Source: Rhizomucor pusillus (Eukaryota; Mucoromycota; Mucoromycetes; Mucorales; Lichtheimiaceae). From it: DNA of 47,018 nucleotides. Each line of letters begins with the position of its first letter. Within the stretch, counting starts at the first letter, position 1. Of this stretch, positions 1-12,404 are shown in pieces. The translations under genes and the position numbers were made by a program. The stretch spans positions 6,377-53,394 of the forward strand of contig FWWN02000235.1 of the NCBI GenBank assembly GCA_900175165.2, written 5' to 3'. The notes under the pieces are model-generated. The model worked only from the letters and a program-made list of their open reading frames with translations, made no database searches and was not told the DNA's origin.

Positions 1-2062
1 CGCCATGTCTGATGGCTGCAATGTGTATAAACCTCATTTGCGTTTATTTCTGTACAATAAACTTACTCGATATCTGAAAATATGATCGATTGACGACAAC
101 GGGCCGTTTCCAATGCCGGCTGCCGAGTGAACCGCGGTAGAAACTGACCTAGACGATCTGAGTAAGCAGAATTGTAGATGTTGCTTTTAGTGGCAGCTGG
201 ATATGATGTGTCAAATTTGATCCGGCAAGGCGGCCCAGCCATATACAGCATTGGCCCTTTTTGCAGTTCGTGTTACCAGGGTAACGTCATTCCGCTTGGC
301 TTACCAAAGCTAGCTCCTTATATGGCAACAAGTAATTTACCAACGAAAGCTTACACAGCCATCCACCTCCCCCAACATCCATTAGAAGAGCTATGACGGA
401 AATGCGCCACCTTTTTATGTAAGGTATGTAACAAGACCGATCACGAGTGAGATGTATCCGTTCTTCTTAGCATTCTTTCAAGCAGCGCCACCCAGCATTG
501 CTTCAAGACAGGGTAAGATGACGATCCTACCGAATCAGGATAAGCTGTTGCTCCTGCTCCGAATGTAACATGGAGATTCATACATAATCAAAAGGCGGCG
601 CTTGCATCTTTGACATGAAAGAAATCTTTTTTCTTTGATATATAGCATGCATCAAACGTTGAGCGGTAAACTTTAAATGCGATGCGGGCTGGTGGTGCAT
701 TCCTGCGCACTGATTGTCACTGCTGTATTTGGTTGCCTATTTTAAGGCGTGGATTTCCCGAGATGTAGCAAGCTTGCATAAGTAAACTGCAAAGCTGACC
801 GGGAATTGAGCGCCCATTCCCTTTTTCAGCAGCACGCAGTGGAGGAGGGAGGAGTCTGCTACGTAGCCCGCCGCTAAAAAAGAGAAAGAGATGATGATGC
901 TTCTTAATTAGTGAGCGCCTAATTTTTTTTAGTTTGATTTTCTTACACATCCCAATAACAACAACAATGTTGTCCTCGTCGTCCAGGGCGACATCTCCGA
1001 ACCAATTGTTGTCGGCTTCCTTTCCGATCATTCTCTCCAATGCACACACAACATGTAACTATTATACAATCGAGTTTGAGGAGAACAAGGAAAATTTACG
1101 CCCCTCAGGAGTTAGAAAGAAAATAATAATTGTCCTTGTCGTCGTTGTCTACTCCTATAATCCTTGATGGAGAGATGTGATGATCTCGCATGGCTTAGGG
1201 ACCCGTAAAGCTGATATCATCCTGCACAGGGTACTATACTGTATCTGGTCCGATGGAGCATTCTAGCATGGCGTCTAAAGAATAAAGAGGGGGTGGAGGA
1301 GGAGCAAAAATACTTACTAGTATAGAAGAATACATCAATTTATCCATATATACCAATCGAAGCTAAACAATAACAAGTATGCACACAAGTGGAAATTTGT
1401 AATGGAGAAGATCCATCTTTTTTTCTTTTCAAAGCCAGGTCAGGAATACAAAGTTGTTCTCAATATCATGTACACTCTTTCCAGAAAGTAATGTCGCATT
1501 TTGTGAAATTTTATAATACATTTATACACCAAAACGACAATTTGCAGCAACATTAATTTTTGGAAAAGGTGTACATCATACAAGTATCGGGATTGCGGCA
1601 ACTTTAGGACGTTCCGCAGGGGCGGGGATATGCAATACGTCGATTACCAAAGATTAACACACAACAACCCCAAGAGCCAAGATTCGTCTTATCAGTTTCA
1701 TTAACAACAAATGGGAAACAATGTCGTCCGTTCGGAATCACGGATACGGATAGGTTTTATCAATGTCGTACACTGATTTCGCGCGCTCTTGTGTTTTGAT
1801 TTTGCCATTGAAGGTCTGGACTGGATCTGTACAGTTGCACACAGCCTTGAAGCAATTAGGACGACACGTCTGTGATTGGTCGAGCAATTTATGGAAACTC
1901 AAATTAACGTCCCCCAACCGATTATACGCCGAAAAGAAAGAAGCAATGAAAGGTTAATAAAATGCGTCTTATATAGTCTCCTTTACACGCATATATATAG
2001 TGCAGTCGTTTTCTGTGCCTGTCTTTTTTTTCTCTCTTTCTCTCTGCTTCAACTGAGCGACG
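1..2062. other. Intergenic region upstream of the phosphatase
   Basis: I see no convincing gene here. All open frames are short, lack recognisable motifs and cannot be joined into a phase-consistent spliced gene. The right end, from about 1960, carries TATA-like elements and a pyrimidine-rich leader that belong to the phosphatase gene at 2063. The rest shows only simple A/T runs. Confidence 0.6.
1970..1999 (+). promoter_or_regulatory. TATA-like elements of the phosphatase gene
   Basis: TATATAG at 1970-1976 and TATATATA at 1992-1999 lie about 90 and 70 bp before the start codon at 2063. A long C/T-rich leader (about 2020-2050) follows, as in front of many genes in this window. Confidence 0.45.
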
Positions 2063-3283
2063 ATGACCAGCCCGCTCGCAACAAACAGCACGCCTGTAAC
2101 TAGCGCCACTTTGCCGCAGCGTCCGTTCTCGTTTGCTGCGAGCTCCTCGTCCACTGGTCTTGCAAGTCGCCGACGTAACAACAAAAACTTATCTCTTTGT
2201 CTCAATGACAGCACAGCCCGTCTCATATCTGCTCCTGTAACTCCTCGGGTAGCACATATGCAGAAAGGTCCCTACGCTCAAGGTCCCGTGCGAATCATGG
2301 ACAATCTCTACCTCGGAGCAGAGCAAAACGCATTGGATCTTGCTCACCTCCGCCAGTTATCCATCACCTATATGTTGAACGTAGCCGCTGAAGTCTATCA
2401 CCCTCAAGAACACACGTTCCAGCCATTTGAAGATACCGTGAACAACAACAATAATAATGTTCTGCCATCACCGTCTCTCTCGCGTGCTTCCACTGCTAGC
2501 AGCGTTGCCAGCAGTCTTTACACTATCACAACGTTGCCTTTGCCTTCGCCCCGTATGGATGCAAACAAACTACACCCGTTTGACGCCGCCGGACGTAGCA
2601 ACAATGTGTCTTACAGCAACAAAAGGCGACAGTCGTCCGTATTATCCATCAATTCTTCAACAAATGAACAAACAACAATGCGTTACAAAAAATTGCCGTG
2701 GGCACACAACCAAGATAATCTCGTCGAAGAGCTCGATGTTGCTCTTGCCGCCATTGACACCGCACGCGAATCCAACCAAACAATCCTTGTCCACTGCCAA
2801 TGCGGCGTCGCACGCTCTGCAACTGTGATCATTGCCTATGTCATGAAATCCCTCGGGCTCGGCATGCAAGAAGCTTACGATTATGTCAAGGCGCGGGCGC
2901 CTGGCATCAGTCCTAACCTTGGTCTTTTGTACCAACTGCGCGAGTACGAACAGAAGCTACTTGAGGCTCATCAGAAACAGCAAAATTTGCTATCAATAGA
3001 GCAGCAGCAGCAGGCACCAGCGCCAGCAGCAGCAAAACCTCCGCGATCATCATCATCCAGTATGCGCCCCGCCGCCACACCGTCGTCCGTTGATAACAGC
3101 AACAGCAATAGCACTAGCAAGAAATCAATGTTCCGCCCCTTATCATGGAAGCGCAGGATGGTAAAGACAACGTCCAAAGTCTTGTCACTCGGAAACACTG
3201 CGGAGCAGACGGCGGAGCAGAGCGACGGATGGTGGAGACCACGGAAACAATCCAGTGCAAGCAAAGTATCCGTTTGTTGCTAA
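2063..3283 (+). CDS. Dual-specificity protein phosphatase, MAPK-phosphatase type
   Basis: Intronless 406-residue protein. It should remove phosphate from Tyr and Ser/Thr of substrate kinases, probably MAP kinases, in cytoplasm or nucleus. The active-site loop HCQCGVARSAT is visible, with nucleophile Cys245 and phosphate-binding Arg251 of the HCx5R signature. The fold starts near residue 75 (VRIMDNLYLGAEQNA) and ends near residue 305. The block KLPWAHNQDNL about 30 residues before the Cys occupies the general-acid loop position. A low-complexity insert of roughly 100 residues (about 120-215, Asn- and Ser-rich) splits the domain, which is longer than usual. The tail is Gln/Ala- and Ser-rich, then basic. 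Fungal relatives by architecture are Msg5/Sdp1/Pmp1-type enzymes; the exact orthologue is not resolved. The start is the first ATG after a pyrimidine-rich leader. Confidence 0.9.
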   Translation: MTSPLATNSTPVTSATLPQRPFSFAASSSSTGLASRRRNNKNLSLCLNDSTARLISAPVTPRVAHMQKGPYAQGPVRIMDNLYLGAEQNALDLAHLRQLSITYMLNVAAEVYHPQEHTFQPFEDTVNNNNNNVLPSPSLSRASTASSVASSLYTITTLPLPSPRMDANKLHPFDAAGRSNNVSYSNKRRQSSVLSINSSTNEQTTMRYKKLPWAHNQDNLVEELDVALAAIDTARESNQTILVHCQCGVARSATVIIAYVMKSLGLGMQEAYDYVKARAPGISPNLGLLYQLREYEQKLLEAHQKQQNLLSIEQQQQAPAPAAAKPPRSSSSSMRPAATPSSVDNSNSNSTSKKSMFRPLSWKRRMVKTTSKVLSLGNTAEQTAEQSDGWWRPRKQSSASKVSVCC

Positions 3284-4481
3284 TACCCTTTTGCGCGTGA
3301 AACATCATTCCTTTGCATTTCTTTGTATATACCCCCTCTCTCCAGTTCCGGTTTCCCCTTTCTTTTTTTTCTTTGCTTGTATGTAAAGAATTCCCCCCGT
3401 TTACACTGTATCCATACAAAATTCTTCTTTCTCTTTCCTTTCCTATTACCATTGACATTTCAGTTAGCTGTTTCTCTCCCTTTGTTGTCTGTAGCTCTGG
3501 CGTTACATATCAATGTATAAAAGGTAGCACAATTTACTTGCTTTAGTAATGGATGATTAAGAAGATGTTTCCCATTTTTCCTACTGCTGCTGTTGCTGGA
3601 ATGCTTTCCTAAATATATACTTGCAATATAAATGTCACCGCCTCGATCTTGGACTTTAACTTTCTGACCCGGGGTTCGTGATAAGCCAGCAGGAAGCTAT
3701 GCAACAGAAGAGAAGGACACATCTTTGCAAGGATGCAAGCAACCTCTTGTCATCTTCTTCTAGATATCTGATACTTATACATTTGAAAAGCGAATATGAG
3801 ATGCTTGCTATTATGTTATATTTGCATACATCCTTTTACTTCTTTCGAAAATAGCACGGGTCTCCCATTAATAGACATGCGATGCTATTCTTGCTGTCAT
3901 GCACTGTACCGGCGCCGCCAAAAAATGCTCCCGTAAAATACATACGTCAAAAACAGAGACATAGTTGTATCTCCTTGCTTGTAGATTTAATTATAGCTCC
4001 TGGAGACGCGACAAAGTCTAGTGTCATTGATCATGGTGTCAGCGACATCCATCATGCTTTCGTCGTAGTACAACAAAGAGGTCCATTAGTTGTTGAATAG
4101 GACGCGAGCGCCGCCATTGTAATTACGTTGGATTATTGCTTCGTAGAAGTTCCTACCATGATCTTTCTCTATGCACCCTTGTTTTAGCTTAAACGTGTAT
4201 GTCCTTTTATTCAACCTAACGGCAACAACGGGGCAATTTTGCTCTGCCGCGCGCTGCACACTCCTCCGAAACTGAGATTCAACAGTCGGTGAAGCTCGAG
4301 CCCGTTGAGATTCTCATCTTTTTTAATTTCTTCTTCGAGAAGCAAACCATAGGCTTCTTTCTGTTTCCTGGGGGCTTTCACGGTTGTTAAGGTGCTTTAC
4401 TGCGACACGCACTTTTCTGTCCAAAAAAAGCTAGCAAAGTAAAAAGAACGCAAGTGGCGCTCGCTTCATCCCACCACTGCA
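3284..4481. other. Intergenic region between phosphatase and RhoGEF
   Basis: It starts with the C/T-rich 3' flank of the phosphatase gene. I see no gene, RNA or repeat. The last 150 bp before 4482 should hold the 5' leader of the RhoGEF gene; no clear TATA box is seen. Confidence 0.5.
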
Positions 4482-7400
4482 ATGTCTGGACAGCATAACG
4501 GACCTTACGACAATCAAGCGGCTCCCGGCACCATGGGCAGTCTTGTCAACAGCGTCGACTCGTACCTTAACGAGTTCACCAACGGACAAGGTAGCAACAA
4601 CACGATTCCTCAGCAACGAGGCCAATCGCTGCAACATCATGTTTGTATTTTACTTCTTGCGTACCTGCTTTCAGGGCCTTGTGTCGCTCATTTTTTTACT
4701 TACTTTTGCAGAATATGTCGTATCGGTACTACGGCAATGATAACTATGCTGCTCGTCGTCAGAGCGGCAACGAGCAAGGTATCGTTGATAGTGCAAAGTA
4801 CTATAACGCAACCGCCCCGTATTACGAAAACCATATGTACCTCGATTATCAAGTACGCAGAACTCCTCCAGGCTCGCCTTCTGCACGCCATGCCTATCAA
4901 TATATGCAGCAGCAGCAGCCGCTTCCCCAGCAGCAGCCACCACAGCAACAATATCCCACGGCGGCATATTATAACACTCAGCAACAACCGGCAGCAGCAT
5001 ATCCTCCACCTCCGGTCGGATATTCGAGAACCTCCTCTGAAGAATATGCTGCTCAGTCTTACAGACCTGTGTATGGTAATTCCGATTCTTCTACAAGCAC
5101 GTACACCCCTTCATCGTATTATTCATCGTCAATCAGCAATGCAACTCACCACCGGCGCACCCCGTCGTCTCTGAAAATGACAATCACCACTATCGAGAGA
5201 CCAAAGTATACCATCCCCGATTCCATTGATACGTCGAATCTTGGAGGGAAGAACGGAGACCCTGGATTCGTACCCGTTTCGCCGGATTCCAGCGATGAGG
5301 AGGAATACTTTGCATTCCATCATGGCAACAGCGTCACCGCGATCAATACCACCACCACCGTTAACAACAACAATTACGCTGCTGCAACTGTCGATGACCA
5401 GCCTCCGCCAACACCGGTGCACCGACTCGAGCCACGCGCAGCAGACAATGAACTTGAAGTCAAGGAGACTCAGGTCAGCGCGGTGTCGCAAAATCAGCAG
5501 CACCAGCAGGAGGATGGACAGCAGGTTGTTCCAGAGCAAGACCCACATCCGGATAAGCAGGAGCACCGGAATTCTACCATGTCTCGATTGCAAGTGGCAG
5601 ATACCGATTATTCACTCTTGTCTGCACTTTCTGACGCCGTTAAGAAGAAGATCAAGGCACTGGAAAACGTCCGTGAATTGTTCTGTGCGAATGAATACCC
5701 CGAATCTTTCACTGGCCAAGAAGTTGTCGTAAGTTGCATATGAAGGTCTATGTGATGTATATACATGAATAGCCTAAATGCAAAAATTTTACTGTAAATT
5801 AGAAAGCATTGCGAGAGACATTGGCGCACAAGAATATTCCGGATGGATACTGTATTCTTATTGCCAATGCGCTGATGCACGCTAAACCGGCATTGTTCCA
5901 GCCAGTACACTACAACCACAAATCTCTCATCACTGGTGTTGTGTACAACTCGCCAGATGAGATATATACCTTTGACGAAGATGCCTCGGATGACGATGTC
6001 CCCAACGGCGTCTTTACTAGCTTGACCAGATGTTATACCTATGGATGCGAGCCTGGAGAAGGAGGGTGCTATGCGCCAAAGTGTCCGAACAAGCCCAGTG
6101 TTTTTGAGGAGGAGATTATGGTACGCAAAAAAAGGAACAAAAGGAAGAACCTCTCTCCCAACCGGAAAAGACATTTACTTTGTTGCACATAGACACATGC
6201 GAACCTCTCCCGTCAATCTTCAGTAGAATCACTGGCGCCTGTAGACTCTGACAAGGTAAGGAATGCAGCAGCAAAGATCGCGTGGAAAAAGTATGAGACT
6301 ATGGCTAAGCTCTGGCGTCTGTTTAGTCCTACCCGCATATACCATGGTCTGCACGTGTTCCCCGAGAATTGTTGGAAAGTGTGTCGAAGCGCGAACGTGA
6401 TCGACAGGAAGCTATCAATGAGATGATTTACTCTGAGGAAAGCTACAGAGACGATCTTGATACAATGCATGAGGTACATGTTTATTAGTCTTGGAGAGGG
6501 ACGGCGTACTCACTCACAGTAGGTCATTGTGCAACCCCTGGCAGAGTCCAATATTATCGAACCGAGCCGTCGAAAGCAGTTTATCAAGCAAGTATTCAAT
6601 AACTACGAAGAACTGCGGGAGATCAGCCACGCATTGTTCAAGGATTTGTTGGACTTGCAGCGTCGATTTGATCAAAAATGTGTACCCATGATTGGCGATA
6701 TCCTGGTGCAGCACTTTGCCTACTTTGAAAAGCCTTTTATTTCGTACACGCCAAGAGTGAAACTGGCTGAATATTTGGTTAATATTGAGAAACGAAACAA
6801 CCCAGAATTTGCACGCTTCATCGCCGAAGTCGAAAAAAACAGTCGAATGAAAAGACTTGCGTTCCGGCACTTTTTGCTGAATCCAGTGACTCGTATGCAG
6901 CGATATCCTCTCCTGCTTAAACCCATCATCAAAAAGACGGACGAAGATCACCCTGACTATGCCTATCTAGTACGCTGCAACGAAGTTGTCAGTGCCATTG
7001 CGGCTAAATCGGATGCGCAAGCGGCAGTGTTTGAGCAGCACGTAGAGATCTTAAAGATCGATGATATGCTCACTTCCAGGCAAGGCGAGAGTCACGATTT
7101 GCAGCTCAAAGATCCGCATCGGAAATTGTATCACCAAGGAGACCTGAAACGACGCAGTCAAGGCATTGAAATGACGGAAAGATCTGATATCCATGCATTC
7201 GTATTCGACCATCTATTCTTGATGACCAAAATACGCAAGACCAACTCTGGCGATGAATATCGAATCTGGAAGCGGCCCATCCCGCTGCAGATGCTGTTTG
7301 TGCAAATTGGTAGCGACTATGCTGGGCAGAGTTCGTCAAGCCGCTCGCCACTGCCTAGCACCTCCAGCTCTTACATGCTCCAGGGAGTGTCGCTTACTCT

Positions 7401-9001
7401 GCAGCATCTTGGTCAGCGTGACGGCACGTACCACTTTTTCTGCGCTTCTCCTGAAGAGAAGCAAAAATGGGTCAAAGCCATCGAGGATGCCAAGGCGGCG
7501 TTGAAGAAGAGACAGGGTGAAAACGACGTATATGAACTGCGTGTACTTGATGACTCGTCTTTCCGATACTTTGCTGCCGCAGGTGTCGGTAACCAGGCCA
7601 GGATCAATTGCTCCGTGCCCTTCAGTAAGTGAACTTGTTGTGTGCACTTGACGCATGTATTAAAACTTTCTCCCATCTTTTTCTAGTGTCTGCACAGGGT
7701 GATTATAAATTAGTGATTGGCACGGATATCGGTGTATATGTCATGACAGTCGGACAAAACGACGCCTCGCGCGTTATTATTTGTGACAATGTGACGCAAG
7801 TAGCTATCATGGAACGACATCATATTTTGCTCGTTTTGGCTGGTAAGTTAGCTGAAAAGAATTTAGCACAGAGCCCATTGCTAAACATAAGGGATGATAA
7901 ATTAGATAAAACTTTGCGAGCCTACCCGCTGGATTCAGTAAAGTCAAATACGCCAACTTCGGGACCGTCCCAAGAACTGGCACAGAGTGTTACATTCTTC
8001 CAGGTTGGCTACTGCAACAACAGACACTTGGTTGTCTACCGAAGGAAGAAGGGAACAAGCAGTTTCTTTGTTGCGCTGGAACCTGCTTGCGATTTAAGGG
8101 ATCCCAGAAACGTCAAGCTGCTTACACAGCGCACTGGGTTCCTCGGGCGGGGATCCAGCCATTCATGGTTCAAGAAATACAAGGTAATGTTGGTGAACTT
8201 TTCTCATTCAAAATCCCTATCTCTAAACTGCAAATTCCATATTTAGGATTTCTATGTGGGAGCAGAAGCAAGCAACATCCACTTTCTGAAATCCAAAGTG
8301 AGCGTTGTGGTGGATTCACGAGGATTTGAAATCATCGATCCAGAGAACCTTGGTGTGGGAGGACGCAACATCCCAGACAGCGCAGATCCTCAGTTCAACT
8401 TTGTGCAGCGTCATACGGAACCATTGAAACCGCTGGCAATGTATCGCATTCAGGACAAGTTTCTGCTTTGCTACAACCGGTTTGCCTTTTACGTCAACAA
8501 TCGCAATGGATCTTTAGTAAATCGCGGTGCTGGAAGGTAAGCGGATCAATAAAGTTACAAGACCGATCATAGTCCTTTTTTTTGCCAAGTGACCTTATGA
8601 CACCATCATAGATCACCGTTGCTGTGTGCGTGGGAGGGCACCCCGGACCATGTCGTCTATCAGCATCCATATATTATTGCTATAGATTCGCACTTCATTG
8701 AAGTAAGGAAGGTGGACACTGTAAGTAATCCATGCTGTACGACAACTGATGTGATCCAACGGCGACTTACACGTTCCATTTTTAGGGAGAACTTGCACAA
8801 ATTATTCCTGGTGAAAACATTCGATTAACGTATTACAATGGCGGCGAAACACCCGTTATACACGGCTGTATGACGCATCCTCAGAGACCGGACATGCAGG
8901 TCCTCTTCCAGCTTTGGCTTAGCAGGCCACAGCGCAGTGCAACAGCAAACAGTGCTAGCAGTAGTAGCCTTAGTAGTAGCAGTGGATACCCGCGTAGATA
9001 A
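4482..9001 (+). CDS. Rho1 guanine nucleotide exchange factor, Rom1/Rom2-like (DEP-DH-PH-CNH)
   Basis: Eleven exons (4482-4640, 4712-5728, 5803-6120, 6193-6255, 6327-6473, 6523-7624, 7687-7842, 7906-8183, 8247-8536, 8612-8720, 8786-9001) give 1284 residues in consistent phase. The protein should load GTP onto Rho1 at the plasma membrane in the cell-wall integrity pathway. Order: a disordered Gln/Pro/Tyr-rich N-terminus to about 350; a DEP-like block with EYPESFTGQEVV and a Cys-rich YGCEPGEGGCYAPKCPN stretch (about 360-485); a DH domain (about 540-735) containing LNPVTRMQRYPLLLKPI; a PH domain (about 770-895); a CNH domain (about 925-1240) with LVLADKTLRAYPLDS and NIHFLKSK. This is the order of yeast Rom2 and S. 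pombe Rgf proteins. Introns are 49-75 nt. The 63-nt intron 7843-7905 has no in-frame stop, but removing it restores the conserved CNH text. Confidence 0.93.
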
Positions 9002-9411
9002 AGAGCAGCAAAGGAAGGAAACAACGGAAGAAAGGGGGAAATGCACACTGATGCAAACAGGTTTTATTTCTTTTCTCTCGTGTCGGAGCGGCCGGAGTTC
9101 CGTGAATTCAAGAATGGTCGTCAAGCGTGTGATCCATGCACATAGCCGGCAGAGCCAATATTGCTACCTCACGTACATTTGATGAGTTGCAAGGAAGCAC
9201 AAGTTTATAGTGTGAAACTAAAAGCCATTGACCATCATTTTATGTCATTGCCCGTTATTCCCAATCGAGGTTAAGCTTGAGAAAGGATCAAACACAAAGA
9301 ACATTGCACCTTTATTTCTTTCAAGTGTTTTCGTTCCTTCCTCTGTTTACTGCTGCTGTCAACTTTTTTCTCTCTTCTTTTCTTTCTCTCTTTTTCTCTC
9401 CGTTCTTGTAG
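9002..9411. other. Spacer between RhoGEF and RhoGAP genes
   Basis: This 410-bp stretch must contain the RhoGEF 3' end and the RhoGAP promoter. It ends in a strongly pyrimidine-rich leader (about 9356-9405) directly before the start codon at 9412. No gene is seen. Confidence 0.5.
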
Positions 9412-12404
9412 ATGGCAGCCGCCCGTATACGATACGATTGGGTCGAGATTCTCGATCCACAAAGCGGTCAAGTAGTTTACGCGAATCCCGTACGTGTATT
9501 AGTTACGTTGCCATGGACACAGCACCGCAGCAGGCATTGACTCGATCATGTATAGTCAACAGGCCAGTGCCAGTGGGACAGTAAACCGACATCTGGCTCG
9601 ATGCAAGTGGTTTGAGAGAATACTAACATAACTTGCTTGTCGGAATAAGAGTGAGGAACTGACGCTGCTTCTGCTAACAGAAAACCACTGAATCCCGACG
9701 GCGACTGGTGGGAGCTTTGGGACGACAAGCATCGATTACCATACTATTATCATTCCAAGACCGGTTCGACGCAGTGGGAGCGGCCTTCAGTTAGCATCGA
9801 TGTTGTACCTCTGGCTAAAGTTCAGGTGCGCAGCTTTGTGGGCGGGACAAGGAGGGATGGAGGGAAAAGGAGGAGAAGACAACAGATATATAAACCGCGG
9901 CGGGCACGGACAGACACACAAAGGAAAAAGAAGCTAATACGTTGATTCCAGAATTTGCAGAATCCGCGGTTATCATTCAAAGGACCACCGCCATCCAACC
10001 GAGATTCGAAAAGATACAGCCGGTCCTTGGACTTGCCGCCGCCGCAAACCACTCGAACCCATCAACCCACACCGACACGCTCAACGTCAGATCAGGATAG
10101 TCTGTTCAGCTTTAGGAATCCATTGAGAGTAAAATATCTGGCAATATGTTAGGATTGAAGCGACAAATATTGATCTACGGTTCGTTATTTGCAGAAGGGA
10201 AGCAGTGCAAGTATCGAAACAACATCATCGACGCGAAGACCGTCCCACCAGTTCAGCATATTTGCCCAGTTCACGTGGAATCGGACAAGCAGCAGCAACG
10301 GAGGAGGAGGAATTGACGATGGTGGAGGTAAAGCAGTGGTGTTTGCGAGCACATCGTCATAGTAGTAATAACGGTGGCGGTGCTAGTAGACAACAGCAGA
10401 AGATCCCTGATGGTCAGTGCACCCACTGAGAATCCAGGTACATATATATTGCTTGAAATCCAACATCTCCCTTCCCTCCTGCCCGAAACAGCGGCCCTCA
10501 ATGTTCTGTGCACGCCTTTTCTCCCCTCACCCCTCTTCGAGAAACAACAACAGCAACAACAACCCATTGTTGCTCTCCTCCTTTTTAATTTATGATCATT
10601 ATATTTTATTTACTTTGTCCTTTCTTACTTACTCGTTCATCAAACGACAACAACAGAGGCAAGAGCGGCGATGCACCCATTGAACAACAGCAACAGTCAC
10701 CACGCGACGGTGTCGGAAAAGTAAGAAGAATGGACACAGACGGCGGCGAGTTTGCAAAAATTAAAAAAATATCAATCTACACAGACGCATGGCACTTCCA
10801 AGCAGTTTGCAGCAGGATATCAACCAATTTGCCATTGACGGATTTGCACAGAAATACTTTGCAACACACAAGCGCGGGTTGTTTCGACGACGCGTGCCCT
10901 TCAAGGAAATGCTGCAGTGGTCCAAGGTACAACAGCCAAGTTTTGGGTCTGGTGGTTCAAAGATGTGCGTATCTCTCACACACCAGTCTGTCTGTCTGTA
11001 GGATTCGATCAACAAGCCATTGATTATGTTGAACAAGGATCTATACAAAGACGCACTCAAGTGCTTTAAACAGATCCAGACGGTCATGGGTGATCGGTCT
11101 CGGCCAAGGAACATGTCTGACACCGAGATTCTGCAGTCTATTTTGAGTTGTGGTATCACAAAGGGGCAAATGCGAGACGAAATCTATGTCCAAATCTGCA
11201 AGCAGTTGAACAACAATCCCCGAGGGTAAGGAGATCTCTTCAAAACGACAATGCTGGTGGTGGTGGTGGTGGTGCACTGGTTGTTGATTAATATGCATCT
11301 TTACTTTACAGCGACAGTATCAAGAAAGGATGGGAGATCCTGTGCGTTGTCTGTATTACGTTTCCGCCATCTAAAAACCTGGAAAGTTACCTGCATAACT
11401 TTGTGCAGCAGCACCATACAGTCAAGGAGAACAATGTAGATGTCATGAGCCGGCACGTGTCCACCAAGCTCAAGCGTATATGCATCCGGGGGGCCAAGGG
11501 TAAAGTCCTCACTGCCGCCGAAATTGAACGCGCCAAAGTAAAGTATTATATATTTAATGCATGTCACAGCTGGTAGCAGACTTTAACTTTCACTAATGTA
11601 TGTACATAGGAAGCACCGTTTAAACCGTCAGTGTTTGGCGAGTCCCTCCAGTTTATCATGAATCTGGACCAAGAAAAAGAGCAGACATCCCTGCAGATAC
11701 CCCAAATTGTACCATTCCTTGCCGACGCAGTGCTTGCTCTGAACGGACGACGGTCCGAAGGCATATTCCGAATAGCAGGTGATGCCGACGATGTCACTGA
11801 ACTGGTAAGAGGAATGCCTTTGCACACGGATAAGCTCAATAATGCTAACATGTTATTATCTCAGAGAGTGCGCATAGAAAACGGTCGATACGACGCAACC
11901 GGTATCACGGACCCGAATGTGCCTGCTTCGCTGCTCAAATACTGGATCCGTGATCTTCCAGAACCGCTCATCACGAGCGAGCACTATGACAGCTGCATTG
12001 AAGCTGCAGAGGATCCAGACATGGCGATCGATATTATAAACTCACTGCCGTGTTTGAACAGGCGGATAGTTCTGTACATGCTAAGTTTCTTGCAGGTAAG
12101 TTCAAGCAGTAAAGATAACATGGGATCTGGAAAGGAAATGTAGTAACAATGAAGCCTTCCCCTTACGTAGGAGTTTATCGATCCAGACGTGATAAAGCAT
12201 ACCTTAATGAATGTGCAAAACCTGGCCATGGTGTTTGCACCCAACTTGCTCAGATGTCCTTCCGAGAAACTGACAACTGTGCTGGAGAATTCAAAATATG
12301 AACAGGCGTTCCTGCGAACGCTGCTTTTGGAGATGGAAGCGGACAAGGCTGCGTGCGCGTTTGATACGGACGAGGAGCACATTGTTGGACGACGACGACG
12401 ATGA
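9412..12404 (+). CDS. WW-WW-MyTH4-RhoGAP protein (Vilse/ARHGAP39-like)
   Basis: Thirteen exons (9412-9489, 9556-9602, 9681-9825, 9952-10128, 10195-10327, 10387-10437, 10657-10720, 10785-10926, 11002-11225, 11312-11537, 11610-11804, 11865-12095, 12171-12404) give 648 residues. It should stimulate GTP hydrolysis by a Rho/Rac/Cdc42 GTPase. WW1 spans about 10-37 and WW2 about 51-77 (DWWELWDD...PYYYHSKTGSTQWERP). A Ser/Pro-rich linker follows, then MyTH4 from about 233 to 425 (RGLFRRRVPFKEMLQWSK, then DSINKPLIMLNKDLYKDALK). RhoGAP covers about 436-625, with the probable arginine finger Arg483 in GIFR and the PASLLKYWIRDLPEPLI helix. The order matches animal Vilse/ARHGAP39. Intron 9603-9680 needs a GC donor (GCAAGT). 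Exon 10387-10437 and the 219-nt intron after it are the least certain parts. Confidence 0.88.
9603..9680 (+). other. GC-AG intron in the RhoGAP gene
   Basis: The donor reads AT|GCAAGT, a TACTAAC branch site lies at 9621-9627, and the acceptor is CTAACAG. Only this GC donor keeps phase between WW1 and WW2; nearby GT donors shift the frame or bring in stops. Confidence 0.7.

Noticed and set aside
717..1167. Opposed open frames near the left end
   Set aside because: They are short and patternless on both strands; no phase-consistent splicing gives a protein-like product.
3660..3720. GGTTCG-type word considered as a tRNA B-box
   Set aside because: No matching A-box, acceptor stem or anticodon arm can be formed around it.
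6098..6226. Alternative RhoGEF splice using GTGTTT at 6098 and the CAG at 6223
   Set aside because: It keeps phase but uses a poor donor and drops conserved residues. The 6121-6192 intron followed by exon 6193-6255 fits better.
9586..9655. Alternative RhoGAP intron with GTAAAC donor and GAG acceptor
   Set aside because: It keeps phase but deletes the end of WW1 and ignores the TACTAAC branch site. The GC-AG intron 9603-9680 preserves both WW domains.
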